In this document: piece by piece, positions 28,177 through 36,900 of the stretch | Layout of the letters: every line of letters starts with the position of its first letter | Position numbering within the stretch: position 1 is the stretch's first letter | Assembly: GCA_947564305.1 (NCBI GenBank) | Contig: CANOBT010000012.1 | Location: forward strand, 1 to 64,000 | Length of the DNA: 64,000 bases | Source of the DNA: an uncultured Lachnospiraceae bacterium | Lineage (GTDB): Bacteria; Bacillota_A; Clostridia; Lachnospirales; Lachnospiraceae | Direction: 5' to 3' | The notes under the pieces: model-generated | What the model saw: only the letters and a program-made list of their open reading frames with translations | What the model was told of the DNA's origin: nothing | Databases searched by the model: none | Position numbers and translations under genes: made by a program

Positions 28177-28908
28177 ATGACAACAGCACTTGTGGACGAT
28201 TCCAACAGAGATATCGAACTTTTGTACCGCGATTTATCCCGGTATTGTCAGGAGCATAAAATCCATATGAATATTGAGAAGTTTGAAAATGAGACCGCTT
28301 TTTTGGAATCCATGAAACATACCGCCTATAATCTGGCCTTCCTTGATATTTATATGGGTCAGACAACCGGAATCGAGCTTGCCAAAAAAATTCATGGACT
28401 GGATTCAAAATGTCAGATTATTTTTATTACAAACAGCGAAGAACATGCTATCAGCGCATACCGAGTCCATGCCCTGGATTACCTTGTAAAACCATACAGC
28501 TATAAAGATTTGGAAGATGCTCTAGACCGTTTTAAACAACTAGCTTCCAGATTTTCCCATTATATAGAATTGAAAGAAGGACGTTATTATACACGCGTAT
28601 TGATTTCGGATATTATGTATACAGATTATTCAAACCATTATATCCAGGTGCATACTACTTCTTGTACAATACGTTCTTATATGTCCTTTGATACATTCTT
28701 TCCCATGCTGTCGCCTTATACAAATTTTTTGTGGTGCTATCGAAATTGCATGGTCAATATGGATTATATCGAATCCTTTACCCAGAAAGAATTTATCCTG
28801 AAAAATAAAGAGCATATACCGATTTCTGCTGCCCGCAGGCAGGAAATCACCCAAAAATATGCATATTACATATTTGACCATTGTTCCAAAGGAGCTCTCA
28901 CACTATGA
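28177..28908 (+). CDS. LytTR-family response regulator (AgrA-like)
   Basis: A 243-residue regulator. The receiver domain starts MTTALVDDSNRDIELLYRDL; the phospho-acceptor aspartate lies in AFLDIYMGQTTG and the conserved lysine in YLVKPYSYKDLE. The C-terminal LytTR DNA-binding domain covers about residues 135-235 (CYRNCMVNMDYIESFTQKEF). Of several in-frame ATG codons, the one at 28177 has AGGAGG six nt upstream. The stop overlaps the kinase ATG. No AgrB or AgrD gene is next to it. Confidence 0.9.
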   Translation: MTTALVDDSNRDIELLYRDLSRYCQEHKIHMNIEKFENETAFLESMKHTAYNLAFLDIYMGQTTGIELAKKIHGLDSKCQIIFITNSEEHAISAYRVHALDYLVKPYSYKDLEDALDRFKQLASRFSHYIELKEGRYYTRVLISDIMYTDYSNHYIQVHTTSCTIRSYMSFDTFFPMLSPYTNFLWCYRNCMVNMDYIESFTQKEFILKNKEHIPISAARRQEITQKYAYYIFDHCSKGALTL

Positions 28909-30251
28909 CCTGTGCCTATATTATCAACAATCTGCTTTTTGTGGTCCCATGTATTTTACTTCTTCTTCTGGTTTTCAGGGACCAGCTGAAAACCGCATCG
29001 GTTCCCTTAATATCCGCGGCCGCCGCCTTGTTTGTGGCCGCCTCTTTTTTGGGTACCGAAATGTACTTAAGATTCCCCTCGCCCACAGAGCGCCTTTTCC
29101 TCTCCATGGCATCTATGTTTACAGGCGTACTTCTTTTTAACAGTATGTGCAAATACAGCTTCTGGCAGAGCCTTTTTATTATTTCCGTGATAAAGTCTTA
29201 CTCTGAAAATGTGCGGTTTCTTTCCTCACATCTCTATTTTCTTGTCACAAATGAGCTGCCGGAAAAAGCAATTTTTCAAATTTCCTGTATCACCACCCTG
29301 CTCACGATACTAACGTTTCCTCTCATCCTGCTTCTTACCAAAAAGCTGATGCGGCCGGCCTTAGATTACACAGTATCACTTACTGTCTGGAAATTGGTGT
29401 GGGTGATTCCGGTATGCAACAATGCGGTATACACGATCACTATTACACCAGATGTCTCCCACTACACGACTTACCCTGGAAATGAATTTGCTTTCATTCC
29501 GCCTCTCTGGATTTTGTTGACCTTCTCGACCTACGGGATTTTATTAAAAATGATGATTGATGTGAGTAAAAATGCCGCACTGCAGGAAAGCCTCCATCTG
29601 TCAGAAACACAGATTTCTGCTCAAAAAAAACAAATGGAACTGCTGCAGAAAAGAATTCAGGAAAGCAGCCGCTTCAGGCACGATATGCGCCATCATCTGC
29701 TTGCCATTGACGGCTGTCTGGAAAGAAATGATATAGAAAGCCTGAAAGAATATATCCGGCAGTCTGTTACTCTTCTACCTGTACAAACATCAGAAATCTT
29801 TTGTGAAAATTCGGCAGTCAATGCCATCTTATGTTATTATCAGGAACAGGCAAAAAAGAGGAATATCAAAACGCGTTTTTGTATTCTTCTTCCAAAAATG
29901 CCCCCGATTCCGGATACGGAATTATGTATCATTATTGGAAATCTTTTGGAAAATGCAGTAGAGGCATGTCAGCGCATGAAATCGCAGGAGCGTTTTCTAG
30001 ATGTCAGCCTCTCTATGGCCAGCAGCGCCATCCTGGCCCTTCAGGTGAGCAACAGTTATGAGGGATGCGTACACCAGATGGAAGACGGCTCCTTCCTTTC
30101 CTCAAAAGGAAAGGACCGAAAAGGCATTGGCATTTCTTCTGTAGTAAGTATTACCGAAAAATATAGCGGCATCTCAAAAATTGAGTACTCCAAGCAGGTT
30201 TTTAAAGTCTCTTTGCTGATCAGCCGCCCTCTTAAGGATAATACGGCTTAG
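28905..30251 (+). CDS. AgrC-like sensor histidine kinase (GHKL)
   Basis: A 448-residue membrane kinase. About six hydrophobic segments (residues 5-215) form the sensor. A coiled segment follows, then the H-box RFRHDMRHHLLAIDG with the phospho-histidine, the N-box IIGNLLENAVEACQRM and the G-box KGIGISSV. This is the HPK10 class that usually senses peptides and phosphorylates LytTR regulators. The ATG at 28905 overlaps the regulator stop (ATGA) and has AAAGGAG upstream. Confidence 0.9.
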   Translation: MTCAYIINNLLFVVPCILLLLLVFRDQLKTASVPLISAAAALFVAASFLGTEMYLRFPSPTERLFLSMASMFTGVLLFNSMCKYSFWQSLFIISVIKSYSENVRFLSSHLYFLVTNELPEKAIFQISCITTLLTILTFPLILLLTKKLMRPALDYTVSLTVWKLVWVIPVCNNAVYTITITPDVSHYTTYPGNEFAFIPPLWILLTFSTYGILLKMMIDVSKNAALQESLHLSETQISAQKKQMELLQKRIQESSRFRHDMRHHLLAIDGCLERNDIESLKEYIRQSVTLLPVQTSEIFCENSAVNAILCYYQEQAKKRNIKTRFCILLPKMPPIPDTELCIIIGNLLENAVEACQRMKSQERFLDVSLSMASSAILALQVSNSYEGCVHQMEDGSFLSSKGKDRKGIGISSVVSITEKYSGISKIEYSKQVFKVSLLISRPLKDNTA

Positions 30252-30262
30252 GACATCAATGA

Positions 30263-30287
30263 CCGGGAAAACTAATCTATTTCCCGG
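30263..30287. other. Inverted repeat between kinase and amt ends
   Basis: CCGGGAAA and TTTCCCGG form an 8-bp stem with a 9-nt loop between two convergent genes. There is no T-run on either side, so a terminator role is possible but weak. Confidence 0.35.
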
Positions 30288-30325
30288 CCATCATACCACA
30301 CAAAATGTTTGGATATCTATTATTT

Positions 30326-32083
30326 TTACTCTACATCCTGCAAAGCCGCAAAATTTTCTTCTCCGGTCCGAATCTTAACGACCTTATCTACATTGTATAC
30401 GAAAATCTTTCCGTCCCCGATATGCCCGGTATAAAGCGCCCTCTTTGCAGCCTCAATAACCGCATCCACCGGAATCCTGCTGACCACGACTTCAATCTTG
30501 ACTTTCGGAAGCAGTGTAGCATCCATCTCGACTCCACGGTACATCTCTCCGGCGCCTTTTTGAATACCGCAGCCCATAACCTGGGTCACCGTCATTCCGG
30601 TCACGCCTAATTCGTTCATGACTCTCTTCACCTTCTCATATCTGGAAAGCTTTGCGATTACCACGACTTTGTATATACCTGTAGCTGCCGCTGCTGCCAC
30701 ATCCGGCATCTGTACCACCTTGACAGCAGCGTTTTTCTGTACATCAGAAGCCGACTCGTAATTTTCATCGCCAAGGTCCGTATTTTCATTGACCTCCATG
30801 GTCATTGTGTTGGAGATATCCATAATACTGAATCCGGCATAAGCAGATGGAAGACCGTGTTCACAGGAATCCAGTCCGACGATTTCTTCCTCAGGCGTCA
30901 CACGAAGACCTGCCGTTGCTTTGATGATGAAAAATGCAATCGTGATTGTTACCGCTGTCCATGCACATACACTGACCACCCCGATAACCTGTTTTCCCAA
31001 CAAGTCAAATCCGCCGCCATAAAATAATCCGACTACCGTGTCATTTCCAGGAGCGGATGTTGTGGCAAACAGGCCTGTTGCAAGGGTTCCCCATACTCCG
31101 TTCATGAAGTGGACCGCAACCGCGCCTACCGGGTCGTCGATACGCAGTACATAATCTAAAAACCATACTCCAAATACCACCAGAACGCCTGCGACCGCAC
31201 CAATAATAATCGCTCCAAAGGCATCCGTCACATCACAAGGCGCGGTAATCGCTACCAACCCGGCCAATGACGCATTCAGGCACATGGAAACATCCGGCTT
31301 ACCATATTTCACCCACGTAAAAACCATACATACTACGGTTGCAATTGCCGGTGCAATGGTAGTGGTCACGAAAATAGAACCAAGCTGTTCCAAACTGGCT
31401 GCTGCCGCACCGTTGAAACCATACCAGCCCAGCCAGAGAATAAACACACCCAGACAGCCCAAAGGAAGGTTATGTCCCGGAAATGCATTGACTTTTGTAA
31501 TCTCCCCTGACGAATTCTTGGAAAACTTTCCGATGCGAGGTCCCAGGATTTTCGCACCAATCAGTGCGGACAGGCCGCCCACCATATGTATGGCACAGGA
31601 ACCCGCAAAATCATGGAATCCCATCTGCGACAGCCAGCCGCCGCCCCAAATCCAATGCGCTTCAATGGGATAGATTAAAGCCGAGATGATTCCGGAATAA
31701 ATACAGTAGGATAAAAACTTCGTCCTCTCTGCCATAGCCCCGGAGACAATCGTGGCTGTAGTGGCACAGAATACCAGGTTAAATACAAAATTTGACCAGT
31801 CAAAATTACCGTAGCTCGTAAAAATATCAAAACCCGGTTTCCCAATCAGCCCCAACATATCTTCCCCGAGAAGAAGGCCGAAACCAATTAAAATAAACAT
31901 CACCGTACCAATACAGAAGTCCATCAAGTTCTTCATCAAGATATTTCCTGTATTCTTCGCCCTGGTGAATCCTGCCTCCACCATAGCAAAACCTGCCTGC
32001 ATCCAGAACACCAGTGCAGCTCCGATTAAAAACCAGACACCGAACAACTCGCTGTTTACAGCACTCATCATTTCTTCAGTCAT
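30326..32083 (-). CDS. amt: Ammonium transporter fused to a PII signalling domain
   Basis: A 585-residue fusion. Residues 1 to about 410 are an Amt/MEP/Rh channel with about 11 membrane helices; RAKNTGNILMKNLMDF, GSCAIHMVGGLSALIGAK and VAVHFMNGVWGTLATG carry the twin pore histidines. Residues about 465-585 are a GlnB/GlnK domain: YKVVVIAKLSRYEKVKRVMN, a T-loop-like segment QKGAGEMYRGVEMDA, then AKRALYTGHIGDGKIFVYNV. PII proteins normally block Amt in trans; here the regulator is part of the channel chain. The first membrane segment follows MTEEMMSAVNSELFG. The leader carries two hairpins (32111-32155, 32208-32242). Confidence 0.95.
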   Translation of the reverse strand: MTEEMMSAVNSELFGVWFLIGAALVFWMQAGFAMVEAGFTRAKNTGNILMKNLMDFCIGTVMFILIGFGLLLGEDMLGLIGKPGFDIFTSYGNFDWSNFVFNLVFCATTATIVSGAMAERTKFLSYCIYSGIISALIYPIEAHWIWGGGWLSQMGFHDFAGSCAIHMVGGLSALIGAKILGPRIGKFSKNSSGEITKVNAFPGHNLPLGCLGVFILWLGWYGFNGAAAASLEQLGSIFVTTTIAPAIATVVCMVFTWVKYGKPDVSMCLNASLAGLVAITAPCDVTDAFGAIIIGAVAGVLVVFGVWFLDYVLRIDDPVGAVAVHFMNGVWGTLATGLFATTSAPGNDTVVGLFYGGGFDLLGKQVIGVVSVCAWTAVTITIAFFIIKATAGLRVTPEEEIVGLDSCEHGLPSAYAGFSIMDISNTMTMEVNENTDLGDENYESASDVQKNAAVKVVQMPDVAAAAATGIYKVVVIAKLSRYEKVKRVMNELGVTGMTVTQVMGCGIQKGAGEMYRGVEMDATLLPKVKIEVVVSRIPVDAVIEAAKRALYTGHIGDGKIFVYNVDKVVKIRTGEENFAALQDVE

Positions 32084-32110
32084 AGTTAACTCCTCCTAAA
32101 CAAATAAAAT

Positions 32111-32155
32111 AGCGGGACAAAGAGCCTTCTTGTTTGAAAGCACCTTTGCCCCGCT
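32111..32155 (-). promoter_or_regulatory. Second hairpin of the amt leader
   Basis: AGCGGGGCAAAG pairs with CTTTGTCCCGCT (12 bp, one G-U), enclosing a smaller GCUUUC/GAAGGC hairpin with a six-base loop AAACAA. It is followed by ATTTTATTTG and then the RBS AGGAGGAG. It could hide or terminate before the gene. Confidence 0.5.
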
Positions 32156-32207
32156 GTCGTATATGGTTCGCGCCTTATAGGAAACTGAAAGACTTTCCCC
32201 ACAAGAC

Positions 32208-32242
32208 AAAAAAGAGGCTATGAACTTTTTCATAGCCTCTTT
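32208..32242 (-). promoter_or_regulatory. Promoter-proximal terminator/attenuator of the amt leader
   Basis: Perfect 14-bp stem (AAAGAGGCTATGAA and complement) with a 4-nt loop, followed by six T residues on the minus strand. It begins about 8 nt after the predicted start site, so transcripts would end after about 43 nt unless it is bypassed. This is the form expected of an attenuator or of a very short RNA. Confidence 0.65.
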
Positions 32243-32256
32243 GCCTGACGTATTGC

Positions 32257-32285
32257 ATCATACCACCGCTCTTTTTAATTGTCAA
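32257..32285 (-). promoter_or_regulatory. Promoter of amt
   Basis: Perfect TTGACA (32280-32285), 17-nt spacer, TATGAT (32257-32262) on the minus strand. The predicted start is near 32250, giving a leader of about 167 nt. Confidence 0.8.
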
Positions 32286-32404
32286 GACTTTAACGCATTA
32301 AAAATTTACACTTATTTTAGATTTGTAAAAAATATATAAACCAGGTTCTGTTTTCTCTTTCATTTTTTCCAGATTAAACAATACAAAAAGCGCCTTTTCC
32401 GGTA

Positions 32405-33235
32405 TCAGTTCTGAGCCAGATATTCTTCCAACGTGATATCTTTTTCCGTAATCTCTTTTGCCACATCTTTCCCCACATAGCGATAGTGCCATGGCTCGAA
32501 GACGATTCCCGTTATAGCAGATTTTTCCGGAGGGTAGCGCAGGATAAAGCCATACTTCCAACAATTCTCAGCCAGCCACTTCGCCTCTGCGGTATCCGCC
32601 TGCTTTTCATCCAATTCTCCATACTCTGCGGATGTGATGTCCAAAGCCAATCCGGTAGCATGTTCACTGGTTCCCGGAACCGCCACAGATTTTTTGGTCT
32701 CCTCATAGGCTTCCAGAGGACTTTTCCCCTGATTGATCCAGTCCACCATCGTTGTATTAAAGACTTCCCGCTGAGACTCATAGTCACGGTATGCAGAGCA
32801 TATGTACATGTTCAGCCCTTCCCCCACAGCGTCTTCCAGCATCTCCGAAAGGTCATCTAATATCCTTGCATCCACGAACTTTCCTTCCACAATCTGCGCA
32901 AGTTCCGGCTGATACTCCGTATCCAACGGATGTACCTCATTGACCAGCACGAGACACCATCCATTCTCCCCGGAGGATAGTGTATCTGCACTGTTGTTCT
33001 GTTCCTCCTCTGTCACGCTATTCTTCACCTCACTGGAGAGCTGTTTCTTTTCATCCTCCAGTGTCGTAATCTGATCTTTATACTTCTTCTCCAGACCGCT
33101 GATACGAATCCGGTTAACAATTGACCCCACCAGAAAGCAGATTACGATTCCCGACACAAATCCAAAGAGCAGAACCTTTTTCAGACGCCGCTCATATTTT
33201 TTTAAAAATCTCGCCTTATAATTATCTATACGCAT
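32405..33235 (-). CDS. VanY-type D-alanyl-D-alanine carboxypeptidase
   Basis: A 276-residue membrane-anchored zinc peptidase that trims the terminal D-Ala of peptidoglycan stems. It has a basic N-terminus, one membrane helix (residues about 20-42), a coiled stalk (SGLEKKYKDQITTLEDEKKQ) and a VanY domain. The zinc and catalytic motifs are SAYRDYESQ, GTSEHATGLALDI and EPWHYRYVG. No other van genes are nearby, so a housekeeping wall role is more likely than glycopeptide resistance. Its start overlaps the phosphopantetheinyl transferase gene by 10 nt. Confidence 0.92.
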   Translation of the reverse strand: MRIDNYKARFLKKYERRLKKVLLFGFVSGIVICFLVGSIVNRIRISGLEKKYKDQITTLEDEKKQLSSEVKNSVTEEEQNNSADTLSSGENGWCLVLVNEVHPLDTEYQPELAQIVEGKFVDARILDDLSEMLEDAVGEGLNMYICSAYRDYESQREVFNTTMVDWINQGKSPLEAYEETKKSVAVPGTSEHATGLALDITSAEYGELDEKQADTAEAKWLAENCWKYGFILRYPPEKSAITGIVFEPWHYRYVGKDVAKEITEKDITLEEYLAQN

Positions 33236-33945
33236 ATCTCCTCCATATGCACCTGTTTAATATGTTCGATAGATTCCTCCGTAGAGCACACTGCAATACG
33301 GTACATGTCATCCTTTTTTTTCTCTCCCATTCCCTCACAGGCCAGACATTCCCCCTCTGCCTGGTTGTGGACAACCTTCCCATCTCTCAGGGAAGCCTCC
33401 ATATAAAAATATCTTTCCGGAAAATTCTGAGGCTGACGTATCAGCACCGGCGGATTCCCGAGCGCAATCTCAAACGTATCCATCCCCAATGCAAGCCCCT
33501 CTCTTGTCGCCTTCAAAAAACTTTCCTTCAACACCCAATATCTGTAAAAAAGCACATCGCGCCGCATTGCATCTTTTTCCCCTGCAATCTGTTCGTATTC
33601 GGCAGTACAGAAAAAGCGTTTTGCAATCTTCAAGTCCCCGCGCCGCATCTGCTCTATATCACAGCCCACCCTGGGTTCGTATCCCTTCTTCCCAATATTA
33701 ACAGAACACAGCACATAATCCCCCGAATGGGAAAAATTATATGCTGCGTCCTCTGGTATTCCATATTCCTTTTTCATCCGCTCATATAAAGTCCATACGC
33801 CAATACTCTGCGCCCGTGCCTGCTTCCCTCTCATACGGTCCGCTTTTTCTCTGCGAAACTCCGGGGCCTGCCTGTAGCACAGATTGTAACGTTTTTCTTC
33901 ATAAAGCGGAACAATACTGGCAACCCATGTCCTGATCATATTCAA
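33226..33945 (-). CDS. 4'-phosphopantetheinyl transferase superfamily (Sfp-like)
   Basis: A 239-residue enzyme that moves the phosphopantetheine arm from CoA to carrier proteins. The Mg2+/catalytic motifs are GCDIEQM and WVLKESFLKATREGL, with the FF(C/S)xxEY segment RFFCTAEYEQI between them. Its length and motif spacing fit the Sfp/AcpT group rather than AcpS. No NRPS or PKS genes are in the window, so the carrier partner is unknown. It lies between the GGDEF-EAL gene and vanY, overlapping the latter. Confidence 0.88.
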   Translation of the reverse strand: MNMIRTWVASIVPLYEEKRYNLCYRQAPEFRREKADRMRGKQARAQSIGVWTLYERMKKEYGIPEDAAYNFSHSGDYVLCSVNIGKKGYEPRVGCDIEQMRRGDLKIAKRFFCTAEYEQIAGEKDAMRRDVLFYRYWVLKESFLKATREGLALGMDTFEIALGNPPVLIRQPQNFPERYFYMEASLRDGKVVHNQAEGECLACEGMGEKKKDDMYRIAVCSTEESIEHIKQVHMEEICV

Positions 33946-33973
33946 TTCCCAATCTTTTGAGCCGAAAGCAGCA

Positions 33974-35593
33974 TCAGCCTTTCAAATAACGAACTTCAAA
34001 CGTATCAACCGTAATCGGCTTGTTGAAAAGAGTCCCCTGCACGTAGTCACAGCCCATCTCTTTCAACACGTTCAGCTGATCCTGAGTTTCTACTCCGGCA
34101 GCAGATACATTGACACCCAGACGCTGGCAGACATCAATCACTGCCTGGGAAACAATCTGGCATCTCCTGTTGCCCACAATATTTGCTGTCAAACTTTTGT
34201 CCAGTTTTAAGCCGTCAAACTGCATGACAGAAAGAATGCCGAAACTGGAATTTTTCGCTCCGAAACGGTCTAGCACAACCCGGATATTTGCTTTGCGGAT
34301 CTTGTTGCTTGTCTCCGCCAGCATCTCCTGATTCATCTCCCCCCGTGTCTCGGAAACCTCCACCTGCAGGTATTCACAGGACACATGATATTTTTCCACG
34401 AGTTCCTGCATCTTCTCTGTCACATTATCCCTTCGCAGAGTAGAACCTGCAAAGTTAATAGAAATAGGCACCATTGGCAAATCTTCCATCTCCCAGCGCT
34501 GCAGCGTCTTACAGACTTCTTCAAACACATACAGTTCCAGATAATAAGAAAGTTTTGTTTCCTCCAACAGCGTAAGATACCGCTCCGGATTCATGATGCC
34601 AAGGTCCTTGTGATGATACCGTACCAGAGCCTCCGCACCCGCAATCTCATTGGAATTAGCGTCCATGATCGGCATCAAACAGAAGATAAAGTTGCCTGAC
34701 TTAATGTCCTCTAACAAATCCTGCTTGATAATCGGCTCGTGATGCCCCTTTTTCAGGTTCTTATAGTACTTCTTCTTCTCTTCCCGCATCATATTCTCAG
34801 CATCAGCCACCAACACATCCACGTCTATGTCTATCTTTTCCCACGCATATCCCATGGTCACCAGACCCAGGCTGATATTATCCAGTTTATGATAAGCGGC
34901 CTGTACGCCTTTCATAAACTTATCATAAGAAATATTCTCGACAATCGCAAGATATTCATCACCGGTCAGGCGGTATACATTAGCGCTCCTGAAGAATTCC
35001 TCCAGAATCTCTCCCACACGGATTACGACTTCATCTCCGTACTCTCTGCCGAACTCCTTATTAAAATTCTTCAAACCATTGATATCCACCGATAAGGCGC
35101 CGACGGACTTGAGCTTTTTCTCCTTCGCCTGGGCAAGATATGCCACAAAGCTGTTCCGGTTCAAAAGTCCCGTCAAATCATCATGATAACTCAGATATTC
35201 CTGCTGTTTCTGTGTCTTATGCAGGATAATCGTCTGCGAAATATACGGCAGGACCGCACGCATCAGCGACAGCTCACAGCCGCCGCGCCGTACATTGACA
35301 ACAGCAAGGATTGCAGTCTTTCCCTCATCCAACGGTTGGAATACACTATAGCACTCATCCCGTGTATCCGTAATCTCATGCTGAGCCCAACGCGGCAGCT
35401 GGTCCGCATCAAGCATCTTAATCTGATCCCGCTGCCACGGAATATTCTCCGCACACCACTCATATATCGTTCCAATCTCGTACTCGTCTTTTTCAATATA
35501 ATAGGCATACTCAGCATCATAATAATCCCTTACGGTACTCAGCACCTCATTCATAATCTCAAGAATAGAACGAATCTTATTGTTTTCACTCAT
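33974..35593 (-). CDS. Degenerate GGDEF-EAL c-di-GMP-related protein
   Basis: A 539-residue cytoplasmic protein. Residues 1-125 resemble a GAF-type sensor. A GGDEF domain follows (about 135-285) with the signature changed to TGDEY (residues 210-214), so synthase activity is doubtful. The EAL domain (about 295-535) keeps E322-A-L, N380, E413/E415, K463 and E502, but the DDFG motif reads LDRFGAKNSS, with the second metal-binding aspartate replaced by R443. Loss of that residue usually weakens or abolishes hydrolysis, so it may be a c-di-GMP-binding effector rather than an enzyme. Confidence 0.88.
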   Translation of the reverse strand: MSENNKIRSILEIMNEVLSTVRDYYDAEYAYYIEKDEYEIGTIYEWCAENIPWQRDQIKMLDADQLPRWAQHEITDTRDECYSVFQPLDEGKTAILAVVNVRRGGCELSLMRAVLPYISQTIILHKTQKQQEYLSYHDDLTGLLNRNSFVAYLAQAKEKKLKSVGALSVDINGLKNFNKEFGREYGDEVVIRVGEILEEFFRSANVYRLTGDEYLAIVENISYDKFMKGVQAAYHKLDNISLGLVTMGYAWEKIDIDVDVLVADAENMMREEKKKYYKNLKKGHHEPIIKQDLLEDIKSGNFIFCLMPIMDANSNEIAGAEALVRYHHKDLGIMNPERYLTLLEETKLSYYLELYVFEEVCKTLQRWEMEDLPMVPISINFAGSTLRRDNVTEKMQELVEKYHVSCEYLQVEVSETRGEMNQEMLAETSNKIRKANIRVVLDRFGAKNSSFGILSVMQFDGLKLDKSLTANIVGNRRCQIVSQAVIDVCQRLGVNVSAAGVETQDQLNVLKEMGCDYVQGTLFNKPITVDTFEVRYLKG

Positions 35594-35658
35594 AAATACT
35601 CTCCCTTACCCCTGAAGGACCGCTTGAAAACAGATAATATCTTTCTTTGCGTTCCCTG

Positions 35659-35693
35659 AGGATCAATCACCTTGCAGGCAAGCCTCTGATCCT
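35659..35693 (-). other. Stem-loop in the leader of the GGDEF-EAL gene
   Basis: AGGATCA and TGATCCT pair across about 21 nt that contain a second small repeat (CCTTGCAGGCAAG). It sits 66 nt before the gene start. It does not match the conserved core of c-di-GMP riboswitches. Confidence 0.4.
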
Positions 35694-35768
35694 GATAAAT
35701 ACAGTAAACCTGTCACTAGCAGATTCTCCGCATACGATGGTATCAAAAAAACTCACTACACATAGCAT

Positions 35769-35797
35769 ATTGTAGTATAATGCCCTTGAAATTGCAA
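35769..35797 (-). promoter_or_regulatory. Putative promoter of the GGDEF-EAL gene
   Basis: TTGCAA (35792-35797), 17-nt spacer, TACAAT (35769-35774) on the minus strand. The rest of the 390-nt gap 35594-35983 is AT-rich with no gene seen. Confidence 0.45.
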
Positions 35798-35983
35798 CCG
35801 AAATTCGAGAAAATCCGGGTGGAATTTTGGAATATCTGACATGCTTTGTCGAAAATGAGCGGATTTTGACGGCAATTACATTGATGGATTTGTCATAAAT
35901 ATTTGAGTGAAAATATTTTATTTTCCGCATTCCGGCCGATATTATATATATCTCAGCGGAAATCATTTCAGGAAGGAGGTTCT

Positions 35984-36817
35984 ATGATGAAAGTCACAAT
36001 GAGAAATTACCAGCCTTCTGCCGGTACCAGCCTGTACAAAAAACAGGATTCTATATCGACAGAAAACCGCAAAAACAATACGGCAGGTGAAACACAGACG
36101 AGTCTGGTCCAGAGTCTCAAAGAAGAGTTGGAAGAACAAGAGCAGTCGTTTTTGAATAGTATGGCAGGGATAGAGGAGAATGAAAATCCCCTGAGTTCGA
36201 TTCTGGAACAGGCAAAGGAAAGCTCCAACTTCAAGGTTTCCGTCTCTACTCCCGATGTCTCAGTTGGCGAACTTGCAACCTTACTCACTCGGGCAGAAAC
36301 TAAGATGGATGTGGTCCAGGTCTCTTCAAAAGTCATGCGTGCCCTAGCCAATCTGAAGATGGCCCTGGTACTTAGCGAAGGAACGCAGAAACAAAAAATT
36401 CAGCAGCTGATTCGGCGTATGGAAAAGCTGACCAAAAAGGTCACTCAGAAAATGCGGAATCTGAGTCAGGAAGAGCAGCTGGAGCTGCAGAGAAAGCGGG
36501 CGGCAAAACAGCAGGAGCTTGAACGTGAGACCGAGATTCGCAAGGAAATACGCCGCAAGAAAAACAAACGGCACAGAGAAGAACGAAATTATGCCTCGAA
36601 AGAAGTGGAGGAGGACCGCAAACTGGCGATGCAGGAAACCATGTCTGCAATGGCAGGCAGCATGAATGCATCTTCCGCGGCTTCAGCAATGGCATCACCG
36701 GCAGCGTCCGCAAGCGGTACGGCTGCTTATGAAGCAGCCATGTCCATCGGCGCAGCGGCAGACGGTATGTCCGTGGATACGGCGGCAGATGTAGCTTCTG
36801 TAGATGTGGCGGTGTAG
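35984..36817 (+). CDS. Coiled-coil protein of unknown function
   Basis: A 277-residue protein. The N-terminal third is polar (NYQPSAGTSLYKKQDSISTE). The middle has a long, very basic helix (about residues 120-215, RRMEKLTKKVTQKMRNLSQE, then EIRRKKNKRHREE). The C-terminal 60 residues are almost only Ala, Ser, Met and Gly. It has no signal peptide. GGAAGGAGG precedes two adjacent ATG codons (35984 and 35987). A bidirectional terminator follows. Not recognised. Confidence 0.6.
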   Translation: MMKVTMRNYQPSAGTSLYKKQDSISTENRKNNTAGETQTSLVQSLKEELEEQEQSFLNSMAGIEENENPLSSILEQAKESSNFKVSVSTPDVSVGELATLLTRAETKMDVVQVSSKVMRALANLKMALVLSEGTQKQKIQQLIRRMEKLTKKVTQKMRNLSQEEQLELQRKRAAKQQELERETEIRKEIRRKKNKRHREERNYASKEVEEDRKLAMQETMSAMAGSMNASSAASAMASPAASASGTAAYEAAMSIGAAADGMSVDTAADVASVDVAV

Positions 36818-36820
36818 GAG

Positions 36821-36863
36821 AAAAGCTGCCCGGATGAATTTTTCCATCCGGACAGCTTTTTTA
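36821..36863. terminator. Bidirectional terminator between convergent genes
   Basis: AAAAGCTGCCCGGATG and CATCCGGACAGCTTTTTT form a strong stem with a short T-rich loop. T-runs follow on both strands, so it serves the coiled-coil gene and the isomerase-kinase unit. Confidence 0.9.
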
Positions 36864-36900
36864 TTATTACGTCTTTATTATTTCTTTCTCTCGGCAATCC

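Noticed and set aside
28156..30251. Complete agr quorum-sensing system
   Set aside because: AgrA- and AgrC-like genes are present, but no AgrB peptidase or AgrD peptide gene was found in either flank.
32111..32155. ANTAR-type antiterminator hairpin
   Set aside because: There is a hexanucleotide loop, but it is AAACAA, lacking the conserved G at loop position 4, and the partner hairpin has a four-base loop.
32405..33235. Glycopeptide resistance gene cluster
   Set aside because: VanY is alone, with no vanH, vanA-type ligase or vanX, and the VanW gene is 12 kb away in another context.
35594..35768. c-di-GMP riboswitch in the leader of the GGDEF-EAL gene
   Set aside because: The conserved core of GEMM-type riboswitches is not visible; only a generic stem-loop is present.
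35916..35942. GCCGATAT as a flagellar sigma-28 promoter -10 for the gene at 35984
   Set aside because: The -10 matches at seven of eight positions, but at proper spacing the -35 reads TTTTATTT instead of TAAAGTTT, and there are no motility genes nearby.
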